DNA of 64,000 bases from Bipolaris cookei (GCA_002286855.1 NRSV01000108.1:1-64000); one strand, 5' to 3'. Positions 33,938 to 44,404 are shown, numbered from the stretch's first letter. The notes: generated by a model from the sequence alone, not told the origin. Program-made: numbers and translations.

Positions 33938-34863
33938 GTTTTCAGTCAAACGAAGAAGTTTGTTACAGACGAGCGTAACAGGCTATCACCCGAGGCCATT
34001 GAAGCGAACCAGCTTCAGAAACACTGGCTTAGGAACGGCTTGATATCGTAGTAGATTTGATGTACGGGTGCTAGTATGATACAAACTTAGGACGCTCTAG
34101 ATAGTTGACTTTTTAGGAAGCCCGCTAACTTGTTTAAGTTAAGCTATCAAACCTGATCAAACTCAACCCAACGGGCGACATTCTATCAAACCGACTCAAA
34201 CCGACCATCGAAGCCTACCTGTTGAATCAAACCGACCGACGGAAGCCTCCGATTTGAGTCGGTCGTTTTATTGACCACACTGGTAGCTCACCACCAATAG
34301 CACTTCGTTTGCGCTCAAATAGGTCACCGAGCTCACTAAAGAGCTGCTCGCAATCGTAGCTTGATGCTGGGATAGTGGACATATCAATTGCAAACTGGCT
34401 TAAACACGGGTATTTTGAACGCATTTGTATCTAATATACGACTGGGTGGCCATCCCCCATGTACTGCTTTCTACTCTACTAAGGCTCCTGAGTCTTCCAG
34501 CGCTTGTACTCATCCTCGTCTTCCTCGTTGTTTTTCCGGCGTATAAATGCGCCAATTACGTTATCTATCCCGCTGGTAATTGCTGTTGTACTTTTACTGG
34601 TTGCTAGAGGGTGCTGGGGCTAAGGTTTTTACGTCTACAAGAGTTGCTGGAACCCAGCGATAGCTGTATTAAGCCACTCTAACTCGTCAGCCCATTTGTT
34701 GTTATAGTAGTGCTTGTAGTATGTATGGAGACAGAAGGTGGTGTAGTAAGCTGGCGAGTTGTCAAGCTTATTTTAGTAATCATTTGCCTTGCCTTAAGCG
34801 GCGCGCAAGTTGATGTAGGTGTGGTCCTCAGGTGCGTTAGCGTAGTTGAAGTTGACTCGCTTG

Positions 34864-34992
34864 TAGAGTTTGTCGATAATCAAGCTCATCAAGCCGGGCT
34901 AACGTGATATAGTAGTGATTAAGCCTATATAAGCTAGCGTGTTACTATATCAAGTTAGCTCGGCTTGATGAGCTTGATTGTTGACAACTCTG
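34864..34992. mobile_element. 129-bp hAT MITE, family of hAT-A
   Basis: Right end (inverted) CAGAGTTGTCAACAATCAAG matches hAT-A termini; left end TAGAGTTTGTCGATAATCAA is diverged. Inverted arms include GCTCATCAAGCC and a TGATATAGTA block. Flanking CTCGCTTG (34856-34863) and TTCGCTCG (34993-35000) match at six of eight with two C/T differences. Sits within hAT-B. Sister copy at 41714-41841. Confidence 0.78.
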
Positions 34993-35403
34993 TTCGCTCG
35001 TACGGGCGCGTACGGGCTTCGAGTGCGTCAAGTACATACTCAAAGACAGGTACAACCTCATATATAGTACCAAAATTTCCTGCTTTGCCGCGCCCTTTTA
35101 GCCGCTCAGTAGCAAATTTGAGAAGCTCTAAGCAATCCTGGTACTCAGTTATCACTGCCCAATCAGCAGCACTAAGGCCAGTTGATCTCATCCAAGCTGG
35201 AGCGCCGGGCTGCGTATCATTGAGCTGTATTGCACGCTTATCGTCGAGAGCGACGTGGTTGATGTGATGCTCTGCGTATGCATTATTGTCAGAAGTAGGT
35301 GTCAGCCTGGTACCGCAGTTCTGACGATTCACGGTGAACTGCATCCTCACGTAACTCTTGGTCATCCGATTACTCATCTTCTTTGTGCATATAATCGCTC
35401 CGT

Positions 35404-35536
35404 GTATTATTATTCCATTATAGTCCTGTATCAGCCGTTGGCTATGTAAGACTTTGGCCAAAGGCTGTTCTATTTAACTAGTTACAATTTGGTACTTTAT
35501 GCTGTATTGCGTGACTGTGGTGCTTCGGCCTTTGAC
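35404..35536 (-). mobile_element. LINE 3' end fragment, minus strand (copy 4)
   Basis: Reverse complement of about 32722-32850, including the CCGAAGCACCA block and the AATGGAATAATAATA tail. Inserted in hAT-B. No coding part remains. Confidence 0.75.
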
Positions 35537-35635
35537 TAGCTAAGCTAAATCGCTCCGTGTAACTACCTCAATACAATGAACTTTGGAACCCCCCAATTGA
35601 AAACCCATCAAATCTGACAGTTATAGGTAGCCTGG

Positions 35636-36052
35636 TGTTACAAGTAACAAGAAGGATCCTCTCCTTGACAAGTGACGAGATGGCTGAAGGCCTAAGGACG
35701 TCCACGTCAGAAGGTAATGATCATCGCGGGGCTAGGTCACGTGATGTGCCATCCCGCCAAGAGCAACCATCCAAGGGATGGCAGGACGCCTTGAGATGGC
35801 AGCCGTCCCCAACATCACAACCATCCCAGGAATGGCAGGGAAGTAATGGATGGCAGGAATGGAAGCAATGAGGATATAAGATTTGTTAGTCTATAGCAAT
35901 ATAAATTAGTGTTTGTCAAAACCTCCGGTTACATCCATAATTCCTTGCCACTACGAATCGCCAGACAACTCTCACGGAGCTAGTCCCCCATTCCTACTCT
36001 CCCTAACCCGGATCGAGCTCAGAGAAGTATTAGCATCAAACCCCGTGTAACA
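35636..36052 (+). mobile_element. Solo LTR, family delta (417 bp), TSD CCTGG
   Basis: Starts TGTTACAAGTAACAAGAAGG and ends CCCCGTGTAACA, flanked by CCTGG at 35631-35635 and 36053-36057, exact. Contains GGATATAAGATT as a possible TATA region and several ATGGCAG/CCATCC repeats. Inserted in hAT-B at codons for RATQLQ. A partial relative is at 60229-60368. Confidence 0.85.
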
Positions 36053-36409
36053 CCTGGAGTTGAGTAGCGCGTCGAAAAGCAGCGTAATACGAGTTCCAGC
36101 GAGTGACCGCAGGTTTAACTGGTTCAAGTACTTGAAGACACTCTCCAGCAGGCAACTCAGCGTTAGCAGTGTGCTGAAACTCTCGAAAAATCTCGTACTG
36201 TTGCGGTGTTATGATGTCGTTAATTTCGTCAATCAATACGCCTAAAGGCCCTTGTCTACGCCACTCCTGTAAATACGATTCCTGTGTTGAGCTGCTCTGC
36301 AGCGTTGCCTTAGACGTCTTTGTCTCTGCCAAATATGGTAGTCTGATCGATAAGATTGAGCGTATGAGGGCCATAACGGAAGCGTCGATGGGTGGCATCA
36401 AAGTTGTAC

Positions 36410-36672
36410 TGTGAGAGGCTGCGCAAAGGTTGCCGATGCCTGGTAACAAGATTGTATTCGATAGAGAACTGAGCTTCTGAGCTACGTAGCTATCTATATA
36501 CAGTGCTAGCTGCCCCTGCACAATCGAGTCGATAAGACCTAGTCGCTCCGGTTGTCGGTCAGAGCGCACCGAGTCTCGGCGAGACTCGGAGCTCTAGGTG
36601 GCATCCGGATTTTAGGAGCAGGCCGAGATTCCATCGAGGTACAACACACCAACTAGGCTCTAGCCTATCACA
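36410..36672 (-). mobile_element. LTR, family beta (263 bp), minus orientation
   Basis: On the minus strand it runs TGTGATAGGCTAGAGCC to GCGCAGCCTCTCACA. Appears identical to 38847-39109, which is in plus orientation. Its downstream flank is GTACA and hAT-B C-half; its upstream flank is CCTAG and LINE copy 2. Flanks do not match each other. Confidence 0.82.
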
Positions 36673-37462
36673 CTAGGTACAAGAACCAAACAGCGACAAC
36701 GAAGAGACTGGATACGAGAGTACACCAAATACAAAAGTGAAGCAATAGAGAAGAATAAGCACAAGTACGCGGCTAAATTCGATCTAAAGTTACAAAAGGC
36801 TATAGCTATCCCCAGAGGCACGAAAAGAGCAAAGTCGAGCGCCTTCTTCTCACTCAAACTAGGCCATGGATACTTCAACGCCTACCTAGAGAGAGTAAAG
36901 AAGAGGGAGTCGAACCTCTGCAACTGCGGGATACCACAAACACCAGAGCATGTCCTCTTATTCTGCAGCTACTACAACGTAGAAAGAAAGAAGCTAAAAG
37001 CAACTCTCGACCAGCAAACGCTCACAATGCCACTTCTCCTCCACACCTCACATGGTATAGGGGTAACACTAGCTTTCATTACCAGCACTGGAGTAGGAAC
37101 AAGAAGGTGGCATCTAGGCCAAGAACAAGACTAAAACAAAACAACAAAAACAGCAACAAAACTAGCAAAAGCACAAAGATCATTTCATTTTCATTAATTT
37201 AGTATTTCCTTTACCCTTAAAAGAGCTCGCTGGAAGGCAGCACTGCTGCCCTACATTTCTTCCTGTTTACCAAACTGCTCTTTAGCACCAGGCGTCTGCT
37301 AGAGGCCTAGCCGCAAACAGACAAAAGCCGAAGCACCACAGTAGTACCACACAAGGAAAAACAAAAGCCCACATGTAAATAACAAGATAGAACGGCCTAC
37401 GGCCAAAGTCTTACATAAACCCGAGCTGCACATAGAATCTAATGGAATAATAATAATAATAA
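36673..37462 (+). mobile_element. LINE 3' fragment, copy 2
   Basis: Encodes RDWIREYTKYKSEAIEKNKH, IPRGTKRAKSSAFFSLKLGH, the zinc-binding segment LCNCGIPQTPEHVLLFC and the C-terminal ITSTGVGTRRWHLGQEQD with a stop near 37133, all in one open frame. The 3' UTR follows and ends in a run of AAT triplets. Truncated on its left exactly at LTR-beta. Its last 360 bases are repeated at 45158-45526. Confidence 0.78.
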
Positions 37463-37703
37463 TGTTGAGAATATGCGAATCCAGTCTAGGTTGGTAGAAG
37501 AAAGCTCAGAGCCTGGGCGAGAGAATGGCACCACGCGGTGGCCAGTGCTGCGCGTGTGCACACAATACACGTTGCCGCGTACGCATAGTAGATAGACAAC
37601 AACACAGTGGATATGACGAATAGTAGACGCTAGAACCACCTACCTTGCCACTCCGACTTAGTTACCTGTAGTAGTCATAGTACTAAAGGACCTAATTCTA
37701 ACA
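37463..37703 (-). mobile_element. Solo LTR, family alpha (241 bp)
   Basis: Same length and nearly the same sequence as 32971-33211. Minus strand: TGTTAGAATTAGGTCC to ATATTCTCAACA. Flanks AATAA and AGTAA match at four of five; it landed in the AAT-triplet tail of LINE copy 2. Confidence 0.82.
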
Positions 37704-37714
37704 AGTAATAATAA

Positions 37715-38846
37715 TAATCAACTTGCGCACAGATACGGTATGGCTCTCTCAATGATAGAACTTGTTAACAACTATCTCAGCGCCTATCCCAACAGTCACT
37801 ATCATCCTATCAAGTCCAAGCTGCCGCGAGCCAGGCTTCAACATTTGAGTCACAATTTCGGGAGACACAGCTAGAAGCAGGGATTGTCACGCCTACTGAG
37901 GGCAGCCGGGCTGGTACGGCGGCTACTATCGAAGCTGGGAATGGTGGTGACGATAGCGATGATGATAGAGATGGCGATGACTTTGATGGTATTGACTAGC
38001 AGCGTTTAAGAGGCTTCATAAAGCCTCTTGCAACCCAGCAACGCGTTAAAAGCTGGATATTTCAACATGGCTATCGCGTTGTTAAGCGTAGTAACCCTAG
38101 TAAAGTATGGTTTATATATAGGTATTGCCATACTCATAAGATTATTGAAGCTGGAGGTAGTGGTATGTTTGATGTGACAAGAGCTACATCAGCTGCAGCG
38201 TTCCATCTCAGCCAGCAGAATGATGACATATGCATTCAAAAGACGGCCTAAAACAGCGCAAGTAGTCTATTGGACAGCTCTCTCTCTGTGGCAAGCTTTT
38301 GCGGATGGTGTTCAGGTCTCTCGGCGCGCTTCTAACGCGATGGGCAATTTCAATATACAGCGTTTTCGACATACTGCATTCCTCTGCTTACTCGGTAGCA
38401 ACTTGCCAATGGAGCTGTTCTCGAATGCTTCGCTTCGAGAGATGATTAGCTTTGGGAATCCAGAGACAGAGGCAGCATTATGGTAGGTTCTCGGATCGTT
38501 GCTACTTACGCGATGCGCCTGTTCCATCAATTATAACCCCAAGTTGTCTACGCCTTGTCACAGGCTGCAAGTAAAATGCATATAGTTTCTGATGGATGGT
38601 CAGTAAAAGGTGGCAAGCGGGGTTTCTTTGTGATTGTCGCTCACTATGCTGAATCCTTTGGATTAATACAAGACTTTCCTATCGACCTACCACAGCTCGT
38701 AGGTGCTCATACTGGCGAGGTTATCTCAACTGCGATCATTAAAACGCTCGATTTAAACAGCATTACTCGCAATAATCTGGTTTACTTCGTACTCGATAAC
38801 GCCGCCAACAATGACACTTCGATCACTGCGCTCAACTGCGTGTACA
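37715..38846 (+). mobile_element. hAT-B, N-terminal half of the transposase, plus strand
   Basis: Plus-strand relics: an acidic leader (DDDRDGDDFDGID), a BED-finger-like block (SWIFQHGYRVVKR, VWFIYRYCHTHKI), FHLSQQND, then the open frame from 38555 with HIVSDGWSVKGGKRGFFVIV and VLDNAANNDTSITALNCVY, where the DDE core begins. It stops at the LTR-beta junction. The following residues of the family (NFDATHRRFRYGPH) are found at 36404 on the minus strand, so the element is split and inverted. Confidence 0.8.
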
Positions 38847-39109
38847 TGTGATAGGCTAGAGCCTAGTTGGTGTGTTGTACCTCGATGGAATCTCGGCCTG
38901 CTCCTAAAATCCGGATGCCACCTAGAGCTCCGAGTCTCGCCGAGACTCGGTGCGCTCTGACCGACAACCGGAGCGACTAGGTCTTATCGACTCGATTGTG
39001 CAGGGGCAGCTAGCACTGTATATAGATAGCTACGTAGCTCAGAAGCTCAGTTCTCTATCGAATACAATCTTGTTACCAGGCATCGGCAACCTTTGCGCAG
39101 CCTCTCACA
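38847..39109 (+). mobile_element. LTR, family beta (263 bp), plus orientation
   Basis: TGTGATAGGCTAGAGCC to GCGCAGCCTCTCACA. Left flank GTACA (38842-38846) belongs to hAT-B N-half; right flank TTGAG is the start of another retroelement. Contains the inverted pair CCGAGTCTCG/CGAGACTCGG. Confidence 0.82.
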
Positions 39110-40111
39110 TTGAGGCTTCCGAGTAGATCGCTGTGAAGCTGTCTCCTATCCGCGATTGAATATATTCTGTTTGAGCGACTGCCTCTTCCTCTTTAGTCTT
39201 TTTTCGACATAGTCACAGAGTAGTTAAGACTATGCCATGGTCGAAACCTGAATGGAATGGTCTTTTCTAAGCTGGTAAATGGGTCTCCACCTTCTGGAAC
39301 TTTTTTCGCGATTATCTCCGCCATTACTAGCCCCAAAAGAAAATCTAGTTGCCCATTTTAAAGCCCCTGACTAGTTCTATAACTTGATTAAGGAAAGTTT
39401 TTAATATCTCTAATAGGTAAGAAGTTATTAGTCTACCCACCTTGCCAAGACTTGGGTCTCCCAATTTTACTCCGATCTAAGATACCTCTTTAACTAGAAA
39501 AGCTATTGAGTGACCTTATATTAGTAAAAGATAGAATCAACTAAGAGCCATAAGACAAGCTCCTAAGCCCCCTATTTGGGCCAGTATTGACGGGCATAAT
39601 CGCTATTTTGAAATCCCGATGTGGAGACCCATTTACCAGCCTAGTCTTGTCTATGTCTTCTGTGTCTTGGGGATGGAGCTAGTGATAGCCTGTAGTGGTC
39701 TGGGTTGCTTATTTCTAGCTTGTTTGACGTCTGTTGTTTGTAGCCTTGCAATCGCAGTTGCGATTGGGTGCGTTTTCGCTAACAGGGTGGCTCTGAAAGT
39801 GTATTTTCTCCTTTTTACGTTTAGCCGTATTTCTGGTGACGGCAAGCTAGCTTCGATGCTTGTTGGGATTGCTGGGGAGGTTCTGAAAACCCCTAGCGCC
39901 CTCCTGCAAGCAGTGTTGTGTAGTGGTTGAAGTGGCTTTTTCGCAAAGCTTTGAGAGCGCCAGTATATTTGCGACCCGTAGTCCGCAACACTAGTGACGC
40001 ATGCTAGGTATAGCTATCTTATCGCGTAGGGAGATAGACCTCTATCTATATCAAGAGTCTTACATAGCCCCAAGCTGACACAGAACTGTAATGGAATAAT
40101 AATAATAATAA
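39110..40111 (+). mobile_element. Non-coding retroelement (SINE or LINE 3' region) with AAT tail
   Basis: Starts TTGAGGCTTCCGAGTAGATC and ends AATGGAATAATAATAATAAT. Repeated at 51232-51787 without the tail. A 375-bp insertion (39270-39644) is present only here. Its last 60 bases (AGTCTTACATAGCCCCAAGC and on) resemble the 3' ends of the LINE copies, so it was probably copied by the same machinery. The plus-strand frame 39619-39930 is shared by both copies but resembles no protein I know. Confidence 0.62.
39270..39644. mobile_element. 375-bp TIR element, absent from the related copy
   Basis: Inverted ends GCTGGTAAATGGGTCTCCAC, 20 bp perfect (left 39271-39290, right 39621-39640). Flanks TCTTTTCTA and TCTTGTCTA suggest a 9-bp duplication with one change, as for Mutator-like elements; the exact ends are ambiguous by a few bases. 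The copy at 51384 shows the empty site. No coding potential. Confidence 0.75.
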
Positions 40112-41384
40112 CTTATCCCATCAGCGAGAGGGCCACTTTCTCTTGGCATTACGAACTTCACGTACGAATAACAATGTCTCAACAACAGAACGCGATATTA
40201 ATTCAAAAAGAAGGTCGAATTACTCTTGCTACTCACGCCTTACGTACGGGTCAGTTTAAGAGCATGCGACGCGCTGCTGCAGTTTATAACGTATGACACC
40301 AGCAGATCTCTCGGCGGCTTCAAGGAATCACGTTTCGACCTAACATGCAGCCAAATTGCCTGTAACGGACTGAGCCCTGAGTCACATGACTAGGCTGGTA
40401 GCCTAGTCGCGTCCCTGGCAAGGTAAGGGCCGTGCGCCAACCCGAACAAAAGAGGCTCCCCGCTCGCGTCTTACCTTCTTTCTTCATCTTGATTGTAAAT
40501 AGCATCTGGACTAGGTAGCTGGAATACAGTCCCTACAGACCGTTCACATTGCCAAAAACTAACTATAACTGAAGAGCGGACAATTGTACAATATATTCTT
40601 GACCTAGACTCTCGAGGATTTGCCCCCGACTTTGTGAGGTAGCAGATATGGCAGAGAAACTACTGCGCGTATGAGGTGGACAGCCTGTAGGTAAATGCTG
40701 GACAGAGCGGTTTGTGTCGCGTTCGGACGAGCTTAAAACGGCCTTTAGTCGAGCAGAGAATCGTCAGAGAATACAGCAGGAGAACTCAGAGGTTATTAAC
40801 GCGTGGTTTAAGCTCGTACGAGAGACAATTGAGAAGTATGGGGTTCATTCAGACGACATCCACAACTTTGATGAAACTGGCTTTCAGATGAGCGTAATTG
40901 GCTCAATGAAGGTGGTTACAGGCGCAGAGCGCCGTACGAGGCTTACTCTTACGCAGCTAGGCAATCGCGAGTGGGTTACAGTTATTCAAAGCATCTGCGC
41001 CGCGGGATATGCTACCCTGCCATTCATTATCTACAAAGGACGCGTCCATATCTCTGCTTGGTACGAGGAAGCAGGTAAACCGTTCGATTGTCTGCTCTTC
41101 AGTTATAGTAAGCTTGCGGCAGTTTGGAGTTACTTGAGGACGAAAAGTAATTTTGTTAAGCCGATCAGAAAGGCGCTGAAAAGGTACATTATAGGCAGCA
41201 GCAGCGCGTTGTATAGTCTTAAATTGGTCTGTGCAAAAAGCCTGAAGAGCTAGAATAATTCTACCTTCTCGCTGAGTTAGAAAATCCTTATGTTGTTGAT
41301 GCATAGTGTTTCGCACGTGAAGTTCGTAACGCCAAGAAAAAGTGGCCCTCTCGCTGATGTGGCCCTCTCGCTGATGAAATACGT
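40112..41384. mobile_element. Composite pogo element made of two head-to-head 5' halves
   Basis: TA at 40110-40111 and 41385-41386; ends ACTTATCCCATCAGCGAGAG and (inverted) ACGTATTTCATCAGCGAGAG. The left part (plus) encodes the helix-turn-helix (MSQQQNAILIQKEG, QFKSMRRAAAVYNV) and the first catalytic block IHNFDETGFQMSVIGS up to HISAWYEEA. The right part (minus, from about 41318) again encodes an N-terminus (HQQHKDFLTQREGRIILALQ, FKTIQRAAAAYNVPFQRLSD). They meet near 41078. The second and third catalytic residues are absent. A 188-bp LTR interrupts the left half. The right end has TGGCCCTCTCGCTGAT twice. Confidence 0.78.
40361..40548 (+). mobile_element. Solo LTR, family gamma (188 bp), TSD TTGCC
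   Basis: Starts TGTAACGGACTGAGCCC and ends CAGACCGTTCACA. Exact duplication TTGCC at 40356-40360 and 40549-40553. Removing it restores the pogo frame QPNCQKLTITEERTIVQYIL. Orientation is assigned arbitrarily, since no internal region exists. Confidence 0.88.
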
Positions 41385-41576
41385 TATTGATAATAGTTAT
41401 ATTTATAGTAGTGAGTATGAAGAGCGGATTGTAGAAGGGTATGGACGCCTCCACAGCCTCCTTCACGGGCTACCAGTATCATTGTTAGAAATAGGGCTTT
41501 AGTTAATGCCCATGCATAAGGCCAAGGAAGAAGAAGAAAAGAAAAGGAAAAAGCCACAAAGGCGACACCTCAGGAG

Positions 41577-41694
41577 CAGACTTGCTATCAGTGAGTTGGA
41601 TCGACAGACTGAAAACCTGATAAGGCTAGTTCCCATCCGGGGTTTCCTATTTAGGCTTTCAGTCTGTCGATCTAACTGACTAATAGCAAGTCTG
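41577..41694. mobile_element. 118-bp hAT-type MITE, TSD CTCAGGAG
   Basis: Inverted arms of about 40 bp beginning CAGACTTGCTATCAGTGAGT, partner CAGACTTGCTATTAGTCAGT. Exact CTCAGGAG at 41569-41576 and 41695-41702. Confidence 0.88.
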
Positions 41695-41713
41695 CTCAGG
41701 AGATAGCAACAAT

Positions 41714-41841
41714 CCGAGTTGTCAACAATCAAGCTCATCAAGCCAAGCTAACTTGATATAGTAATGATTAAGCCTATGTAAGCTAGTGTGTTACTATATC
41801 ACGTTAGCTCGGCTTGATGAGCTTGGTTGTTGAAAACTCTG
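41714..41841. mobile_element. 128-bp hAT MITE, family of hAT-A, TSD GCAACAAT
   Basis: Left end CCGAGTTGTCAACAATCAAG, right end (inverted) CAGAGTTTTCAACAACCAAG. Exact GCAACAAT at 41706-41713 and 41842-41849. Sister of 34864-34992 and with termini like hAT-A, so probably moved by that transposase. Confidence 0.88.
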
Positions 41842-42175
41842 GCAACAATCAACGAACCTTTTCACCCCCATGATTGAAGACCCATCAAATCTGACAATCA
41901 CATTGTGCATACTGCACAAGTTGTCCGGCCCGACTGGAAGGTTCGGACCGACTGTAGTCTCAACGGTTAGCAGGGAAAACGCAAGTGATACTGCGTCAAA
42001 CTGTTTCATTCTGAAAGATGCTAAGAAGAGCCGGTGGGAGCCTAGAAGGAATCCTTTCCCTGGGGTAAGTCAGTGGCGGTGTTGACATGCTTGGGTATAA
42101 AAACTCCCAAGCCCGAAGCTTTTGATGATGCACTACAACTCTGTTTTTTTACCCATCAACATAAAAACCACTAAA

Positions 42176-42843
42176 ATGAAGCTATCATCTATCATTGCTC
42201 CTGCGTGCTTCGTAGGCATGGCTGCATCAGTTGACATGTCCCGATACTCGGCAGGATCTGGAGTTGATGCGGCGTTCAAGTCCTTCTTGCAAGAGTACGT
42301 TACCCAAAAATTTCCCAGCAAGTGCATTCAAGAGGCAGATCACTAAGTTTTCTTTGTAGACTTTACGCGTCAGCTGAGGACCTTGCTGCTACAACGAAGT
42401 TTACCAATTTCTTCACGACGGGTGGGAAGCTGATTGTTCTTGAAAACACTGCCACCGGAGCCGATCAGATTGTCGCGTTGAAACACGCGCTACTCCCAGC
42501 AGCGGGTAACAAGCATTGGAATCATTTACCTAACGTGACCACTGTTTCCTCACAGACGTCTGCGCAGAAGACTTACCAGGTTCTCGGTGTCATTGAGACT
42601 ACTTTTGATGGTGGCAATTGTTCTCTGGCATAGTATGTTCCACCTTCACCACTACTCGAGCATCATAGCGGTTTTACAAAATCATGCTAACATTGTGACT
42701 ACAGCTACTCGAGCCGATTCACTGTGACCAAGGGTACCAACGGTTCACCGAACCTCACTCCCCATAGTGGAAGCCTCGTCACATATGACGACTTCATTGT
42801 GAGTCCGTCAAAGTCGCCGACCGACATACCTTGTACAGCTTAG
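42176..42843 (+). CDS. Secreted NTF2/SnoaL-like protein, 176 aa (candidate)
   Basis: Three exons: 42176-42294, 42360-42632 and 42705-42843. Introns are 65 nt (GTACGT...GTAG) and 72 nt (GTATGT...GCTAAC...ACAG); all junctions keep frame and give 176 residues. The N-terminus MKLSSIIAPACFVGMAASV is a plausible signal peptide. The middle (LYASAEDLAATTKFTNFFTT, GGKLIVLENTATGADQIVAL, KTYQVLGVIETTF) has the alternating helix-strand pattern of the SnoaL/NTF2-like fold common in fungal hypothetical secreted proteins; the last exon reads RFTVTKGTNGSPNLTPHSGS. There are few cysteines. A TATA-like GGGTATAAAAACTC lies about 80 bases upstream of the ATG. No enzymatic residues can be assigned and I propose no specific role. 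Confidence 0.7.
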
Positions 42844-44404
42844 TGCACGCTTCAGAAGGCAGGAATGAGTGGTGTATGTTTTGAATGGAATCAACCTGTA
42901 CGCGAAAGTATCAATGATTGGCTTGCTTTTTGTACTAGGAATGTAATAAAGTGTCGGTGTTGATGGTAAACATTGCCAAAGTAGTTTCGTTTTACGAATC
43001 CTCTGCTGTACACAACTTCTTGTCGTGTACTTGGACTGGTCAATAATAGCACTCGTGTTATACTTGGAGTTCCCGCATTTTACATGAAAAGCTCGGATCA
43101 GGACATCAGAATACAAAGATGCAAGTCACCCAACTGTGAACAGCATAGACCCATTGCACCAAAATACTTAACCTTATACAGCGACGCGTCAAAAACACTT
43201 GTCTTTTTTGTTGATTATGACAAGGAAATCACGTTGAGGACAAAACCTTGTAGGCTCTAGAGCGGCTTCTTTGAAGATATAGAATGGGTAGGGCAAACAG
43301 GCCATATGCGAATAACGTGTTGATAGCTTGGGGTAGAGTAAGATGGCTTAGTGTGGTATAACAAGCAGAAGCGCTATGCGCTGACTACGTATACTTATCG
43401 TTGTACAATTTGAAAGCTGTACTAGAAATAATTACATCATACATTGTTGCGTATAATTAGCAAATACGAATTGCATGACAGCAAAGACCACGTTATATGT
43501 AGCGTTCTCCACAAAATGAGTCGCGCAACCGCGATTATCGCGACACTCAAGGATATCAGCATTCACCGCCGCTCATGCATCACGAATAGCCATATTGGTA
43601 CATTCCTTTAGATATCTTTGACACATTCCAAGGACTTTTAGGAGTTCTCAAAACAAATCCAGAACCTGCTCATCTCCTGTATCTTGACCTCGATCAAAGC
43701 TTTGAGGCTTTAGCGCTTATCGCATGTAGATTTTAACTTTGGATCACGATCCATTTTGTTGAATCACAAATACGGTGCATGTCAAATTAGATGTCCCGAA
43801 AGCCGCGAAGAGGTAAGGGCATAATAATATTGAAAATTCACGGTGTGGGCCCACACGCTACAAAGTCAGTTTTTGTATTAAGAGTCCTCCCAGGTATAAG
43901 CGCGTCCAAATACAACAAACCCTATGCTCCAGTATCGGAGAAGAAGGCACCATAACTGTTGGAAAGGAGTTGCGATGTTCCTGCAGTCAAGCACATGACT
44001 GCAGCGAAAGACCTCAACAGAAAATCCTGCTGAAAAGCTCGTGCCAGGTCAAGTGGACCATATACGAGAAGAGCTTTATAGAGTTATGGACATATTCTTG
44101 AAGTGGGGATAATCATTTCGGCTTTCCTGCACTGCGGGCCATATCAAGATTTGCTTTATTGATCGCAACATTTGGTGAACGGGGCTAGATGGGACCCAAA
44201 ATGCAAATCACGGGACGCCTTTAAGCAAAGTTTCGCGATGGTATGTTGGTGTACGATGAGAGCCGTTTCCAGACTGGGTGCGCCCGTGCACGCCGAACAC
44301 CATCTGCTTGATTTCAAAATTGAGGCTGTAAAACGCCACACAATAGCCTAATATTTATAAAAACGTAGTCTTGCAATAACTAAATGCTTGCAATTAACTC
44401 GTTA
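42844..44404. other. Long intergenic region without a recognised gene
   Basis: About 1.5 kb of mixed, mostly AT-rich sequence with short frames and no recognised domain, terminal repeat or RNA gene. Possibly heavily decayed repeat. Confidence 0.4.

Larger units (their letters stand above)
33312..34282 (+). mobile_element. hAT element (hAT-C), 971 bp, TSD GTAGCTCA
   Basis: Ends CAGTGTGGTCAA and TTGACCACACTG, flanked by GTAGCTCA at 33304-33311 and 34283-34290, exact. It encodes only the hAT C-terminal part (YLCMPGMSSECERVFS, continuing QTKKFVTDERNRLSPEAIEA after the nested MITE), ending at a TAG near 34051. It carries two nested non-autonomous elements (33477-33527 and 33656-33937). Repeated CCGACC motifs near both ends look like transposase-binding sites. 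Inserted in the hAT-B codons for GELLAAL. Confidence 0.88.
32853..36409 (-). mobile_element. hAT-B, C-terminal half of the transposase, minus strand
   Basis: Reads right to left from 36409: YNFDATHRRFRYGPHTLNLI, then IITPQQYEIFREFQHTANAE, VKPAVTRWNSYYAAFRRATQ, later GDRP-like middle domain (ADWAVITEYQDCLELLKFAT), and the dimerisation motif SSYDCEQLFSELGDLFERKR, with a C-terminal tail ending FNIQEWIT near 32922. Numerous in-frame stops are TGG-to-TAG/TAA or CAG-to-TAG type. The half is interrupted by LTR-delta (35636-36052), a LINE 3' piece (about 35404-35536), a 129-bp MITE (34864-34992), hAT-C (33312-34282) and LTR-alpha (32971-33211). The other half is at 37715-38846 in the opposite orientation. 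Confidence 0.8.

Noticed and set aside
39619..39930. Membrane protein of 103 residues, also seen at 51278-51667
   Set aside because: It is conserved only because the retroelement is repeated; composition follows base bias, and there is no family match.
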